Assembly (NCBI GenBank): GCA_004297395.1 | Contig: SCUO01000069.1 | Coordinates: 1 to 50,414 of the forward strand | DNA length: 50,414 nucleotides | From: Chloroflexota bacterium | Lineage (GTDB): Bacteria; Chloroflexota; Limnocylindria; Limnocylindrales; CSP1-4 | Direction: 5' to 3' | Program-made: the position numbers and the translations under genes | Notes under the pieces: model-generated | The model's database searches: none | What the model saw: the letters and a program-made list of their open reading frames with translations, nothing else | What the model was told of the DNA's origin: nothing | Shown here: positions 9,324-18,616 of the stretch, piece after piece | Layout: every line of letters begins with the position of its first letter | Position numbering within the stretch: the first letter of the stretch is position 1

Positions 9324-10322
9324 TCAGGCGAGCGGCAGGCGCGCCAGGCTGCGCTCGGTCGGGTGGCGCTCGACGAGGCACTCCCGATCGAGCCCGGCCA
9401 GTGCGGTCTCGACAGCCGCCGCGTCGTGGTCCCCGATCGGCGAATCGAGGCGCGCCCAGGCCTCGGCCGGGGCGTCCCGGAGGACGTCGAGGATCCGGCC
9501 GCGCAACCACCGCGACGTGGAGTGGAAGGGAGCAGATGACTCGCGAGCGATCCGCCGCCGGGCACGGGCCGCCGCCGGGCCGCCGGCCCTTGCCGCGGCA
9601 TCGCCGGCGTCTCGCGCAGGTTCCTCCGCCGTCCCCGCAATCGCGGCCCGGCACCTGGTCCGAGCCGGACAGGCACCGCAACGCGGCGCCCGCGCCCGGC
9701 AGAACGTGGCGCCAACGTCCATCAGGGCGTGCGTCCAGTGGCCCGGGCGATCGGCGGGGACGGAGGCATCGGCGACGGCCTGGAGGGCCTTGTCGTCGAA
9801 GGCCCCGGGTCGTCCGCCAACGGCCCGGTTCAGGACCCGCCGGACGTTGACATCGACCGCCCCAACCCGTCGCCCGAAGGCCAGGGCCGCGATCGCCCGG
9901 GCCGTGTACGGGCCCACGCCGGGGAGCCGAAGCAGGGCTTCGAGATCGGACGGCACGTGCCCGCCGTGGTCCTCGACGATCGCGATCGCGGCTCGCCGCA
10001 GGGCCAGTGCCCGACGGTTGTAGCCAAGGCCGCGCCAGGCCCGCAGGACCGCCGCCGGCGTCGAGCCTGCGAGGGCGGCCGTGGTCGGGAACTCGGCCAG
10101 GAAGCGGGTCCAGGCCTCGGCCGCCCGGGCCGCCTGGGTCTGCTGGGCCATCGCCTCGGAGACGAGGATCGCCCACGGATCGGACGTCGCCCGGAAGGCG
10201 AGCGGCCGGCCCTCGGCCTCGAACCAGGCCAGGATCGCGTCGCGGAGCTCGGGCGCGACGGCGCCGGGGAGCGGTTCGGGGACAGCACCGGCGACGGCGG
10301 TCGGCGGCAGGGAATCGGGCAC
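9324..10322 (-). CDS. mutY: A/G-specific adenine DNA glycosylase (MutY type)
   Basis: This base-excision enzyme removes adenine mispaired with 8-oxoguanine. The HhH-GPD core has SEAMAQQTQ with the catalytic Glu, the helix-hairpin-helix LPGVGPYTARAI, and VDVNVRRV with the catalytic Asp. A [4Fe-4S] cluster motif C-x6-C-x2-C-x5-C follows (CRARAPRCGACPARTRC). GTG at 10320-10322 is chosen because TATCGT, a -10-like box, ends six bases before it, suggesting a leaderless message; a longer form would add 37 unconserved residues. No recognisable C-terminal NUDIX-like 8-oxoG recognition domain is present, so recognition may differ from E. coli MutY. Confidence 0.85.
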   Translation of the reverse strand: MPDSLPPTAVAGAVPEPLPGAVAPELRDAILAWFEAEGRPLAFRATSDPWAILVSEAMAQQTQAARAAEAWTRFLAEFPTTAALAGSTPAAVLRAWRGLGYNRRALALRRAAIAIVEDHGGHVPSDLEALLRLPGVGPYTARAIAALAFGRRVGAVDVNVRRVLNRAVGGRPGAFDDKALQAVADASVPADRPGHWTHALMDVGATFCRARAPRCGACPARTRCRAAIAGTAEEPARDAGDAAARAGGPAAARARRRIARESSAPFHSTSRWLRGRILDVLRDAPAEAWARLDSPIGDHDAAAVETALAGLDRECLVERHPTERSLARLPLA

Positions 10323-10328
10323 GCCCCA

Positions 10329-10334
10329 ACGATA
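10329..10334 (-). promoter_or_regulatory. Candidate -10 box for leaderless mutY
   Basis: TATCGT on the minus strand ends six bases before the GTG start of mutY, with no Shine-Dalgarno between. This spacing would start transcription at the start codon. Confidence 0.4.
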
Positions 10335-10536
10335 CCGGCGAGCCCGCCGCGGGTCGCAACCGGCAGCGGTCGTCGCTCCCCGCATGTCCGTCCGACCGTC
10401 CTCGGCACATCGGGCCGAATGGCCCCCAGCCACCTAGCCATCGGCCCATCCGCGGCGGACCCGGCGCGCCCGACACTGCGATCGATTTGAGCGATTTGCG
10501 CACTTCCGAACGGATCGAGGAGGCAGGGCCGGCCCG

Positions 10537-11199
10537 ATGAACGCAACGCCCAGGGCTCCCCGCGCCTGGCTCACGATCCATGAGGCGAGTGATCTCATCG
10601 GCGTTTCCCCGGCGACCCTGCGGCGCTGGACCGAGGCCGGCGACCTCGAGGCCTTCGTCACTCCCGGCGGGCATCGCCGCTTCGCCCGAAGCTCGATCCT
10701 CGGGATGCTGCCCTCGGCCCGGCCCCGCCGTCGACGACTCAACGAGCTCGGTGAGACACCCGATCGCGTCGTCCGGCAGTACCGCCGCGAGCTCGCCGAT
10801 CGGAGCACCTCGCACTCCTGGGTCCAGGACCTGCCGGACGCCGAGCGCGAGGCGTTCCGCGAGCCGGGCCGCCAGATCCTGGCCGGCGTCCTCGGCTTCC
10901 TGGACGCCCCGACCCCCGAGGAAGGCGAGACCTCCCTGTCGGGCGCGCTCAACGCCGCGGCCCACTACGGCGCGATGGCCCGCGCCCGGGCCATCGACAC
11001 CGACGGCGTTACCGACACGTTCCTCCAGTTCCGGTTGCCGTTCCTCCACGAGCTCAGCCGGATCGCCGATCGGCGACGACTGCGGACCGACGAGGCCGTG
11101 GACCTGATCCTTGCCGCGTCGAGGGTCTTCGATCGGCTGCTCCTCGCCCTCCTCCGCGGCCATCGCGACGTGACCTCCGGCCCGGTGGCGCTGCAGTGA
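10537..11199 (+). CDS. MerR/excisionase-type HTH regulator heading the haem operon
   Basis: This 220-residue protein begins with a MerR-like winged helix: WLTIHEASDLIGVSPATLRRWTEAG, then a wing with VTPGGHRRFARSSI. The second part (about residues 65-215) is all-helical and resembles RsbR-type or histidine-kinase N-terminal sensor domains, ending in DLILAASRVFDRLLLALLRGH. Two histidines lie near the C-terminus (GHRDV) and one in AAAHYGAM; whether they ligate haem or iron cannot be told. An AGGAGG site lies 13 bases before ATG, separated by the palindrome GGGCCGGCCC. The gene overlaps hemA by four bases, so it is co-translated with the pathway and is a candidate regulator of it. Confidence 0.75.
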   Translation: MNATPRAPRAWLTIHEASDLIGVSPATLRRWTEAGDLEAFVTPGGHRRFARSSILGMLPSARPRRRRLNELGETPDRVVRQYRRELADRSTSHSWVQDLPDAEREAFREPGRQILAGVLGFLDAPTPEEGETSLSGALNAAAHYGAMARARAIDTDGVTDTFLQFRLPFLHELSRIADRRRLRTDEAVDLILAASRVFDRLLLALLRGHRDVTSGPVALQ

Positions 11200-12413
11200 C
11201 GATCGCCGAGCGTCCCGACATCGCCCCCGGCACGGCACCGGCCGGGCTCGATGCCCCCACCCACGCGGGGCCTGCCGTCGTCGCCCTCGTCACCCACGCC
11301 CGCTCGGTCCCGAGCCTGCGGCGCGAGGCCTTCGCGGCGGAGCTGGCGACGCTGGCCGATGGCCCGGGCCACCTCGTCGTCCATACCTGCCACCGCGTCG
11401 AGGTCTACCTGGCGCCGGGAACCTTCGCGGGACGCCTGCCCGAGCTGCCGGCGGGCGGCGAGCGGCTCGAGGATGCGGCCGCGGTGCGCCACCTGATCTC
11501 GGTCGCCTGCGGCATGGACAGCGCGGTCGTCGGCGAGACCCAGATCCTCCATCAGCTGCGAGAGCCGATCAGCGCACGCGGCGCTGGCCGGCCCCTCGAC
11601 CCGGTCCTCGATCGCCTCTTCCAGGCAGCCCTGCATGCCGGCCGGATCGCCCACGGCTGGTTCACCGGCTCGCCGCGATCGCTGGCCGACGTGGCCCTCG
11701 ACCGGATCGCGGCCGAGATCGGGCCGCTCGCCGGCCGCCGGATCCTCGTGGTCGGCGTCGGCCGGATGGGCCGCCTGGCGGCCTTCGCGGCGATGCGCCG
11801 AGGCTGCTCCGTGACGGTCTCCAACCGGGCCGGCGACCGCGCCGACCAGCTGGCCCACGAGGTCGGCGGCACGACCGTCGAGTTCGGGCGGATCGCCGGC
11901 ACGGACGCCGCGGAGCCTGAAGGTGTGGTCGTGGCGATCGGCGGCCCGTGGCCGATCGGCGCCGACGAGACCGCCCGACTCCGCCGCGATCGGGTCCCGG
12001 TCGTCGACCTCTCCTCACCGCCTGCCCTGACGCCGATGAGCGCGGCCGAGCTGGGCTCCGATTTCGTCTCGGTCGACGAGCTGGCGGACGAGGACGATGG
12101 GCCTGGCGAGCGGATTCGGCGTCGGCTCGAATCCCTCGTCTCGGACACCGGGCGCGACTACTGCCACTGGATCCGGACGCGCGACGCGGTACCGGCCATC
12201 CAGGCCTTCGTCCAGAGCGCCGAGGGTCACCGCCGGACCGAGGTGGACTGGCTTCGGCGACGCCTGCCGGAGCTGTCCGAGGACGACCTGGCGCTCGTCG
12301 ACCAGATGAGCCACCGCCTCGTGGCGGCCCTCATCCACGCCCCGCTGGCGGCGCTCAACACGGATCCGTCCCCGGATCTCGAGCGCGCCGCCCGCGAGCT
12401 CTTCGGCGTCTGA
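11196..12413 (+). CDS. hemA: Glutamyl-tRNA reductase
   Basis: The enzyme catalyses the first committed step of C5-pathway tetrapyrrole synthesis, reducing glutamyl-tRNA(Glu) with NADPH to glutamate-1-semialdehyde. The active-site segment HTCHRVEVY has the catalytic Cys at residue 65. [15 protein letters not shown] follows, the NADPH-binding domain shows [17 protein letters not shown], and a C-terminal dimerisation helix starts near [13 protein letters not shown]. The start is GTG, overlapping the stop of the HTH gene by four bases. The length of 405 residues is normal. hemCD begins three bases after its stop. Confidence 0.95.
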   Translation: MTIAERPDIAPGTAPAGLDAPTHAGPAVVALVTHARSVPSLRREAFAAELATLADGPGHLVVHTCHRVEVYLAPGTFAGRLPELPAGGERLEDAAAVRHLISVACGMDSAVVGETQILHQLREPISARGAGRPLDPVLDRLFQAALHAGRIAHGWFTGSPRSLADVALDRIAAEIGPLAGRRILVVGVGRMGRLAAFAAMRRGCSVTVSNRAGDRADQLAHEVGGTTVEFGRIAGTDAAEPEGVVVAIGGPWPIGADETARLRRDRVPVVDLSSPPALTPMSAAELGSDFVSVDELADEDDGPGERIRRRLESLVSDTGRDYCHWIRTRDAVPAIQAFVQSAEGHRRTEVDWLRRRLPELSEDDLALVDQMSHRLVAALIHAPLAALNTDPSPDLERAARELFGV

Positions 12414-12416
12414 GCC

Positions 12417-14216
12417 ATGATCGACAGCCGTCCGACCGTCCCGCTATCCGGCGTCGCCGCTGTCGCCACTGTCGCCGCCGCGCGGGAGACCTCTCCCGCC
12501 ACCCCGCGGCTTCGGCTCGGGACGCGTGGCAGCGCGCTCGCAGTGGCCCAGTCATCGACCGTCGCCGACGCCCTCCGGGCGCTTGGCGCCGAGGTCGAGC
12601 TCATCACCGTCCGGACCCTCGGCGACGATCGCCCGCCCGACACGACCTGGGGCGAGGGAGCGTTCGTGGGCGCGCTCGAGGCCGGGCTCCTGGACGGGAC
12701 GATCGATCTCGCCGTTCACAGCGCCAAGGACGTTCCGACGACCGAGCATCCCCGCCTGGCGATCGTCGCCTACCCCGAGCGCGCCGATCCGCGCGACGCG
12801 ATCGTGGGTCGCGAGCCGGGCACGACCCTGGCGGGCCTCCCCCACGGCGCGCGGGTCGGCACGGACAGCCCCCGTCGCTCGGCCTTCCTGCGGGCGATCC
12901 GGCCCGACCTCCGCCTCCATCCCCTCCACGGCAACGTCGACACCCGTCTCCGACGCCTCGACGAGGGCGCGACGGACGCGCTGGTCCTCGCGGTCGCGGG
13001 CCTCACCCGGCTCGGGCGAGCCGATCGGATCGGCGAGATCCTGCCGGCCGAGGCCTGCCCGCCGGCGCCCGGCCAGGGCGCGCTCGCCATCCAGTGCCGG
13101 GCCGACGACGCGGCCGCGCGCGCCGTCATCGCCCTGCTCGACGACCCGGCGACCCGCGCCGCGGTCGAGGCCGAGCGCGAGTTCCTGCGGGCCACCGGCG
13201 GCGGTTGCCGGGCCCCGATCGGCGCGCTGGCTTCTGTCGAGGGCGATGCGCTCATCCTCCGCGGCGCGACGGCCGGCACGACCGAGCCGGAGGTCGCCGA
13301 GGGCCGGCGCCCGGTCATTGCCTGGGGCGAGGTCCGTGGCCCGGTCGCCGACCGGCTGGCCCTGGCCGCCGACCTGGCGACCCGGCTGACCGCCGAGCTG
13401 GCCGGCGCCGAGCGTGCGTCAACGCAACCCCGCGTCCTCGTGACCCGGGCATCCGGCCAGGCCGATACGCTCGCGACGGCGCTCCGCACCCAGGGCCTCG
13501 AGCCCGAGCTCATCCCGACGATCGAGATCCGTGCCGCCGATGCGGACACGGACCTGGACGCCGCCGTCGGCCGGGCCGCAGGTGCCACCTGGATCGCGGT
13601 CACGAGCGGCAACGCGGTCGGTCCGGTCCTCGACGCCGCAGCCCGCCTGGGCGTCGATCTCTCCGGCCCCCGCTGGGCAGCCGTCGGCACATCCACGAAG
13701 ACGGCCCTCGAGGCCCGCGGCGTGGAGGTGTCGTTCGTCCCGACGACCGCCGACGCAGCCGCGCTCGCCGCCGAGCTGCCGATCGAGCGGGGCGAGACCG
13801 TGTTCCTGCCCCGCACCGACATCGCCGACTGGCGGCTCGTGGCGGCACTCGAGTCCCGCGGCGCCAGCGTGGATGCCGCGGTCGCCTACCGGACCATCGA
13901 AGGCCCCGAGTCGTCGAGGGAGGCGCTCCGTGCCCTCTTCGCCGCCGGCGGCCCGGAAGCGATCGTCTTCGCCAGCGCCTCGGCCGTCCGCGGCCTGGCA
14001 GTCCTGCTGGGGCGCGCCCATCTCGACGTCGCCCGCCGGATCGTCGCCTGCTGCATCGGCCAGCCGACCGCCGCCGCGGCGCGGACCGTCGGCTTCGATC
14101 TCGTCCTCGTCGCCCCCGAGGCCGGGCCGGACGCGCTCGCCCACCTCGTTCGAACGGCCCTGCCCGCCCGCGCCGGCGACGCGGCGTCATCGGCGCGCCC
14201 GGAGGATCCAACGTGA
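12417..14216 (+). CDS. hemCD: HemC-HemD fusion: hydroxymethylbilane synthase / uroporphyrinogen-III synthase
   Basis: This 599-residue bifunctional protein makes uroporphyrinogen III from porphobilinogen. The HemC part, about residues 28-330, starts [14 protein letters not shown] and has [27 protein letters not shown] and the dipyrromethane cofactor Cys264 in [10 protein letters not shown]. The HemD part, about residues 339-590, begins [18 protein letters not shown] and has [28 protein letters not shown] and [15 protein letters not shown] as in HemD. Fusing the two would channel the unstable linear tetrapyrrole. The neighbours are hemA (three bases upstream) and hemB (GTGA overlap). Confidence 0.95.
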   Translation: MIDSRPTVPLSGVAAVATVAAARETSPATPRLRLGTRGSALAVAQSSTVADALRALGAEVELITVRTLGDDRPPDTTWGEGAFVGALEAGLLDGTIDLAVHSAKDVPTTEHPRLAIVAYPERADPRDAIVGREPGTTLAGLPHGARVGTDSPRRSAFLRAIRPDLRLHPLHGNVDTRLRRLDEGATDALVLAVAGLTRLGRADRIGEILPAEACPPAPGQGALAIQCRADDAAARAVIALLDDPATRAAVEAEREFLRATGGGCRAPIGALASVEGDALILRGATAGTTEPEVAEGRRPVIAWGEVRGPVADRLALAADLATRLTAELAGAERASTQPRVLVTRASGQADTLATALRTQGLEPELIPTIEIRAADADTDLDAAVGRAAGATWIAVTSGNAVGPVLDAAARLGVDLSGPRWAAVGTSTKTALEARGVEVSFVPTTADAAALAAELPIERGETVFLPRTDIADWRLVAALESRGASVDAAVAYRTIEGPESSREALRALFAAGGPEAIVFASASAVRGLAVLLGRAHLDVARRIVACCIGQPTAAAARTVGFDLVLVAPEAGPDALAHLVRTALPARAGDAASSARPEDPT

Positions 14217-15262
14217 ACGTGCTCATCGATTCCATCGCGGCGTCCGTCGACCTCGACCGCCCGAGCGCACCAGTCGTCGACCCTGCCCACCGCCTCCGCC
14301 GAACCCGCCGGACGCCATCCCTCCGGGCGCTCGTCCGCGAGACCCGGGTCCATCCCCGCCAGCTCGTGGCCCCGATCTTCGTCCAGCCCGGGCGCGGCAT
14401 CCGGAGCCCGATCTCGTCGCTCCCCAGCGTCGACCGGGTCTCGCCCGACGAGGCGGCCGCCGACGTCGCCCGCTACGTGGAGCTGGGGCTTGGTGGGGTC
14501 ATCCTGTTCGGCCTGCCGGCCGCGAAGGACACCGAGGGCTCCGGTGCCTGGATCGAGGACGGGATCGTCCAGGAGACGCTCCGCGGGCTCCGCACCACGG
14601 ACCCGGACCTCGTCCTTATCGCCGACACCTGCCTGTGCGAATACACGGCCCACGGCCACTGCGGCCCGATCCTGCCGGACGGCAGCGTCGACAACGACGC
14701 CGCCATCGAGCGTCTCGCGGCAACCGCCGTGTCGCAGGCCCGGGCCGGCGCCGATGTCGTCGCCCCGAGCGCGATGATGGACGGCCAGGTCGCGGCGATC
14801 CGGACGGGCCTGGATGCCGCCGGCTTCACCGGCACCTCCATCCTGGCCTATGCCGCCAAGACCGCCTCGGCCTACTACGGGCCGTTCCGCGAGGCCGCCG
14901 ATTCCGCGCCGGCGTTCGGCGACCGGCGGGGCTACCAGATGGACCCGGCCAACTTCCGCGAGGCGATGCGGGAGATGGCGATCGACGTCGACGAGAGTGC
15001 CGACGCCCTCCTCGTCAAGCCGGCCATGCCGTCGCTCGACATCCTGGCTGCCGCGCGCGCCCGATTCGAGCTCCCGATCGCCGCCTACCAGGTCAGCGGC
15101 GAGTACGCCCAGATCGAGGCGGCGGCCCAGCTCGGCTGGATCGACCGGCGCCGAACCCACATCGAAGCCCTCACCTCGATCGTCCGGGCCGGGGCCGACA
15201 TCGTCATCACCTATGCCGCCGCGGACCTCGCGACGTGGCTCCGGGAAGGAACCGACCGATGA
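14213..15262 (+). CDS. hemB: Delta-aminolevulinic acid dehydratase (porphobilinogen synthase)
   Basis: The enzyme condenses two aminolevulinate molecules to porphobilinogen. The Schiff-base lysines are K216 ([14 protein letters not shown]) and K269 ([13 protein letters not shown]). The Cys-rich stretch [14 protein letters not shown] indicates a zinc-dependent B-site. The start is GTG at 14213, which overlaps the hemCD stop (GTGA) and has GGAGG seven bases upstream; a second GTG at 14219 is less well spaced. The 349-residue length is typical, and the ATGA overlap with hemL couples them. Confidence 0.95.
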   Translation: MNVLIDSIAASVDLDRPSAPVVDPAHRLRRTRRTPSLRALVRETRVHPRQLVAPIFVQPGRGIRSPISSLPSVDRVSPDEAAADVARYVELGLGGVILFGLPAAKDTEGSGAWIEDGIVQETLRGLRTTDPDLVLIADTCLCEYTAHGHCGPILPDGSVDNDAAIERLAATAVSQARAGADVVAPSAMMDGQVAAIRTGLDAAGFTGTSILAYAAKTASAYYGPFREAADSAPAFGDRRGYQMDPANFREAMREMAIDVDESADALLVKPAMPSLDILAAARARFELPIAAYQVSGEYAQIEAAAQLGWIDRRRTHIEALTSIVRAGADIVITYAAADLATWLREGTDR

Positions 15263-16557
15263 CCGCGCCCGCCGATCCCCACGCCCCGTCCCGCCAGTCG
15301 AGCCTCATCGCCCGGGCCGAGGACCTCTTCCCGGGCGGTGTCAACAGCCCCGTCCGGGCCTTCCGGTCGGTCGGTCGGCCGCCGGTCGTCCTGGCGGCCG
15401 GGGCCGGCGCCCGCGTCCGCGACGCCGACGATCGCTGGTACGTCGACTACATCGGCGCCTGGGGTCCGGCGATCGTGGGGCACGCCCACCCGCTGGTGGT
15501 GGACGCCGTCCGAACCGCCGCCCTGGGCGGCTTCGCCCTCGGCGCCACGTCGCCGTCCGAGATCATCCTGGGCGAGGCGATCCGGGCGGCCGTGCCGTCG
15601 ATGGAGCGGCTGCGCTTCACCTCCTCGGGCACCGAGGCGGCGATGAGCGCCCTCCGGCTGGCCCGCGGCGCGACCGGCCGCGATCTTGTCCTCAAGTTCG
15701 CCGGCGGGTACCACGGCCACTCCGACGGCCTCCTCGTCGAGGCTGGCTCCGGCCTGGCGACCCTGGCCCTGCCCGGCAGCGCCGGCGTGCCGGCCCAGGT
15801 GGCCGCCGCCACGATCGTCGTCCCGATCAACGACCTCGACGGGGTCCAGGCCGTCTTCAAGGCTCATCCGGACCGGATCGCGGCGGTCATCGTCGAACCC
15901 GTCGCCGCGAACGTCGGCGTCATCGCCCCGGCGCCGGGGTTCCTCGAGGGCCTCCGCGAGGTCAGCGCCGCGAACGGCGCGCTGCTCGTCTTCGACGAGG
16001 TGATCACCGGCTTCCGGGTTGCGCATGGCGGCGCCCAGGCCCGCTACGGCGTCCGGCCGGACCTGACCGTTCTGGGCAAGATCGTCGGTGGCGGCATGCC
16101 CGTCGGCGCCTACGGCGGGCGGCGCGACCTCATGGCCCATATCGCGCCCGAGGGCCCGGTCTACCAGGCCGGCACGCTATCGGGTCATCCGCTCACGATG
16201 GCCGCCGGTGCAGCGACGCTGGCGCTCCTCGACGACGCCGCGTACGAGGCGCTCGAGGCCACCGGTGCGGAGCTCGAGGTCGGGCTCCGGTCCGCGGCGG
16301 GTGCGGCCGGGCGGACCGTCGCGATCGCCCGCGTCGGGTCGCTCCTGACCGTCTTCTTCCGGGACGGGATCCCGACCTCGACGGATGCCGCGATGGCCTC
16401 CGACCGGGCGGCCTACGCCCGCTTCTTCGGGGCGATGCTCGACCAGGGCATCCTCCTGCCGCCGTCGCAGTTCGAGGCCTGGTTCATCTCGCTGGCCCAC
16501 GACCGCGAGCTCGTCGCAGAGACCGTGGCCGCGGCCCGGAAGGCCTTCCGCGCATGA
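15259..16557 (+). CDS. hemL: Glutamate-1-semialdehyde 2,1-aminomutase
   Basis: This PLP enzyme turns glutamate-1-semialdehyde into 5-aminolevulinate, completing the C5 pathway begun by HemA. Signatures in order are [12 protein letters not shown] near the N-terminus, [41 protein letters not shown] and the PLP-binding [16 protein letters not shown] with Lys274. The 432-residue length is standard. The start overlaps the hemB stop and the end overlaps the hemE start, each as ATGA. Confidence 0.96.
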   Translation: MTAPADPHAPSRQSSLIARAEDLFPGGVNSPVRAFRSVGRPPVVLAAGAGARVRDADDRWYVDYIGAWGPAIVGHAHPLVVDAVRTAALGGFALGATSPSEIILGEAIRAAVPSMERLRFTSSGTEAAMSALRLARGATGRDLVLKFAGGYHGHSDGLLVEAGSGLATLALPGSAGVPAQVAAATIVVPINDLDGVQAVFKAHPDRIAAVIVEPVAANVGVIAPAPGFLEGLREVSAANGALLVFDEVITGFRVAHGGAQARYGVRPDLTVLGKIVGGGMPVGAYGGRRDLMAHIAPEGPVYQAGTLSGHPLTMAAGAATLALLDDAAYEALEATGAELEVGLRSAAGAAGRTVAIARVGSLLTVFFRDGIPTSTDAAMASDRAAYARFFGAMLDQGILLPPSQFEAWFISLAHDRELVAETVAAARKAFRA

Positions 16558-17645
16558 CCGGCGTGGCCGTGATCGAGGCCGGCACCGAAGCGCCCGTTGC
16601 CGTGGCCGAGCCCAGGACGGATCGCTACCTCCGGGCGGCCCTGCGCCTGCCCGTCGACGTCACCCCGGTCTGGTTCATGCGCCAGGCCGGGCGCTCGCTG
16701 CCCGAGTTCCGGGCGATCCGCGAGCGGGCCTCGCTCGTCGAGATCACCCGCGACGCGGCCCTCTGCGCCGAGGTCACCCTCCAGCCCGTCCGCCGCCTCG
16801 GGGTGGACGCGGCCATCCTCTTCGCCGACATCACGACGCCTCTCACCGGGCTCGGCGTGGCCTTCGAGATCACGCCAGGTGTCGGCCCGGTGATCGAGCG
16901 GCCGATCGCCTCCGCGGACGACATCGAGCGGCTCCGGCCGTTCGTGCCCGAGGAGGCGGTCGGACCGCTGCTCGACGCGATCCGGCTCGTCCGGGCCGAG
17001 AGCCCGGTCCCGCTCATCGGCTTCGCCGGGGCGCCGTTCACCCTCGCCTGCTACCTCATCGACGGCGGCCCCTCGCGCGACTTCCCGAAGACGCGCCGCT
17101 TCATGCACGCCGAGCCGGCCGCTTGGGACGCATTGATGGCCCACCTCGTCGACGCGACCGTTGCCTACCTGGCCGCACAGGTCGCGGCCGGGGCCCAGGC
17201 GGTCCAGGTCTTTGATTCCTGGGTCGGCGGGCTCTCGCCGTTCGACTACTGCCGCTCTGTCCTGCCGTGGATGCGCAGGCTGTGGTCCGGGATCGGCGAC
17301 ATGGGCGTGCCCTCGACCCATTTCGGCATCGACACGGCCGGCCTGCTTCGCCTCCAGGCCGAGGCCGGCGGCGACGTCATCGGGCTCGACTGGCGGATCG
17401 CCCTCGACGAGGGCTGGTCCCTCGTCCCCAACCGGGCCGTGCAGGGCAACCTCGACCCGGCCTTGCTGCTCGGTCCGTGGCCGGACGTCGAGGCCGCGGC
17501 GCGCTGGATCCTCGACCTGGCCGGCGGCCGTCCGGGCCATGTCTTCAACCTCGGCCACGGCGTCCTCCCGGAGACCGATCCGGACGCCCTGCGCCGCCTC
17601 GTCGACCTCGTCCACGATCACCAGCCACGGGGTGCCTCCCGATGA
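16554..17645 (+). CDS. hemE: Uroporphyrinogen decarboxylase
   Basis: The enzyme removes four acetate carboxyls from uroporphyrinogen III to give coproporphyrinogen III, the branch point between the protoporphyrin-dependent and coproporphyrin-dependent routes. The N-terminal signature PVWFMRQAGRSLPEFR is intact, with the conserved Arg residues. ILFADITTPL, GFAGAPFTLACYLIDGG, FDSWVGGLSPFDY and FNLGHGVLPETDP follow in order. Its 363 residues match the family. It is coupled to hemL and hemH by four-base overlaps. Confidence 0.96.
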   Translation: MTGVAVIEAGTEAPVAVAEPRTDRYLRAALRLPVDVTPVWFMRQAGRSLPEFRAIRERASLVEITRDAALCAEVTLQPVRRLGVDAAILFADITTPLTGLGVAFEITPGVGPVIERPIASADDIERLRPFVPEEAVGPLLDAIRLVRAESPVPLIGFAGAPFTLACYLIDGGPSRDFPKTRRFMHAEPAAWDALMAHLVDATVAYLAAQVAAGAQAVQVFDSWVGGLSPFDYCRSVLPWMRRLWSGIGDMGVPSTHFGIDTAGLLRLQAEAGGDVIGLDWRIALDEGWSLVPNRAVQGNLDPALLLGPWPDVEAAARWILDLAGGRPGHVFNLGHGVLPETDPDALRRLVDLVHDHQPRGASR

Positions 17646-18616
17646 CCCGAGATGCTGTCCTGCTCATGGCCTACGGCGGGCCCGGCTCGCTCGACGAGGT
17701 CGAGGCCTACTACACCGACATCCGGCGCGGCGTGGCCCCGCCGCCCGAGCTGCTCGACGAGCTCCTCGACCGCTACCGGGCCATCGGTGGCGCCTCGCCC
17801 CTGTCCGGGATCGTCGAGCGCCAGCGGGCGGCCCTGGAGGCGGCCCTCGCCGGGCGCGGCCGGGCGATCCCGGTGTACGCCGGCATGCGCCACATCGCGC
17901 CTCGCATCGCGACTGTCGTCGAGGCCATGGCCCGCGACGGGATCGAACGGTTCGTGGCGATCGCCCTGGCTCCCCAGCGATCGTCGAACGGGGCCGGCTA
18001 CCGGCGAGCCGTGGTCACCGGACTGGCAGCCGCGGGCGCCGGCGGTGAGACGACCCCGACCCCGATCTTCGTGGAGTCGTGGCACGACGAGCCGCGCTTC
18101 ATCGAGGCGTTGGCCCGGACCACCCGCGAGGCCCTCGACCGGTTCGCGACGCCGGCCGCCGTCCACCTCCTGTTCACCGCGCATAGCCTGCCCGCCCGGG
18201 TCGTCGCCGAGGGCGACGTGTACCCCGACGAGATCGCCGCGACGGCCCGCCTCGTCGCCGGGCGGCTGGGCGTGGCCGACTACGAGCAGTGCTTCCAGAG
18301 CGCCGGCCGGACCGGTGAGCCGTGGCTCGGGCCGGACCTCCGCGACGAGCTCCGGCGGCTGGCTTCCGAGGGCGTCCGCGAGATCGTGGTCGCGCCGGTC
18401 GGCTTCGTGGCCGAGCACCTCGAGGTCCTGTACGACATCGACATCGAGGCCCAGGCGGTTGCCCGGGAGGTCGGGATCCGACTCGAGCGGGCGCCCTCGA
18501 TGAACGACGACCCGACCTTCATCTCGGCCCTCGCCGACGTCGCGACCCGGGCGCTCGATACCGCGCCGGCCGCGACGGAATTCGCAGCCATCCCCGCAGG
18601 AGGAGTCGCACGATGA
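17642..18616 (+). CDS. hemH: Ferrochelatase (haem or coproporphyrin III type)
   Basis: The enzyme inserts ferrous iron into a porphyrin. Family features are VLLMAYGGPGSLDEVEAYY at the N-terminus, the catalytic His in LLFTAHSLPAR, and PVGFVAEHLEVLYDID with the conserved Glu near the C-terminus. The cysteines that ligate a [2Fe-2S] cluster in some ferrochelatases are not evident. Whether the substrate is protoporphyrin IX or coproporphyrin III cannot be read directly. No hemN or hemF lies in the operon and a radical SAM gene follows, so the coproporphyrin-dependent role (CpfC) is quite possible. ATGA overlaps occur at both ends. Confidence 0.93.
   Translation: MTRDAVLLMAYGGPGSLDEVEAYYTDIRRGVAPPPELLDELLDRYRAIGGASPLSGIVERQRAALEAALAGRGRAIPVYAGMRHIAPRIATVVEAMARDGIERFVAIALAPQRSSNGAGYRRAVVTGLAAAGAGGETTPTPIFVESWHDEPRFIEALARTTREALDRFATPAAVHLLFTAHSLPARVVAEGDVYPDEIAATARLVAGRLGVADYEQCFQSAGRTGEPWLGPDLRDELRRLASEGVREIVVAPVGFVAEHLEVLYDIDIEAQAVAREVGIRLERAPSMNDDPTFISALADVATRALDTAPAATEFAAIPAGGVAR

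Noticed and set aside
11948..14212. Very long plus-strand open frame running from hemA through to the end of hemB
   Set aside because: Only its last 350 codons (hemB, from GTG 14213) are real. The earlier part is Arg/Pro/Gly-rich, matches no family and lies over hemA and hemCD in another frame.
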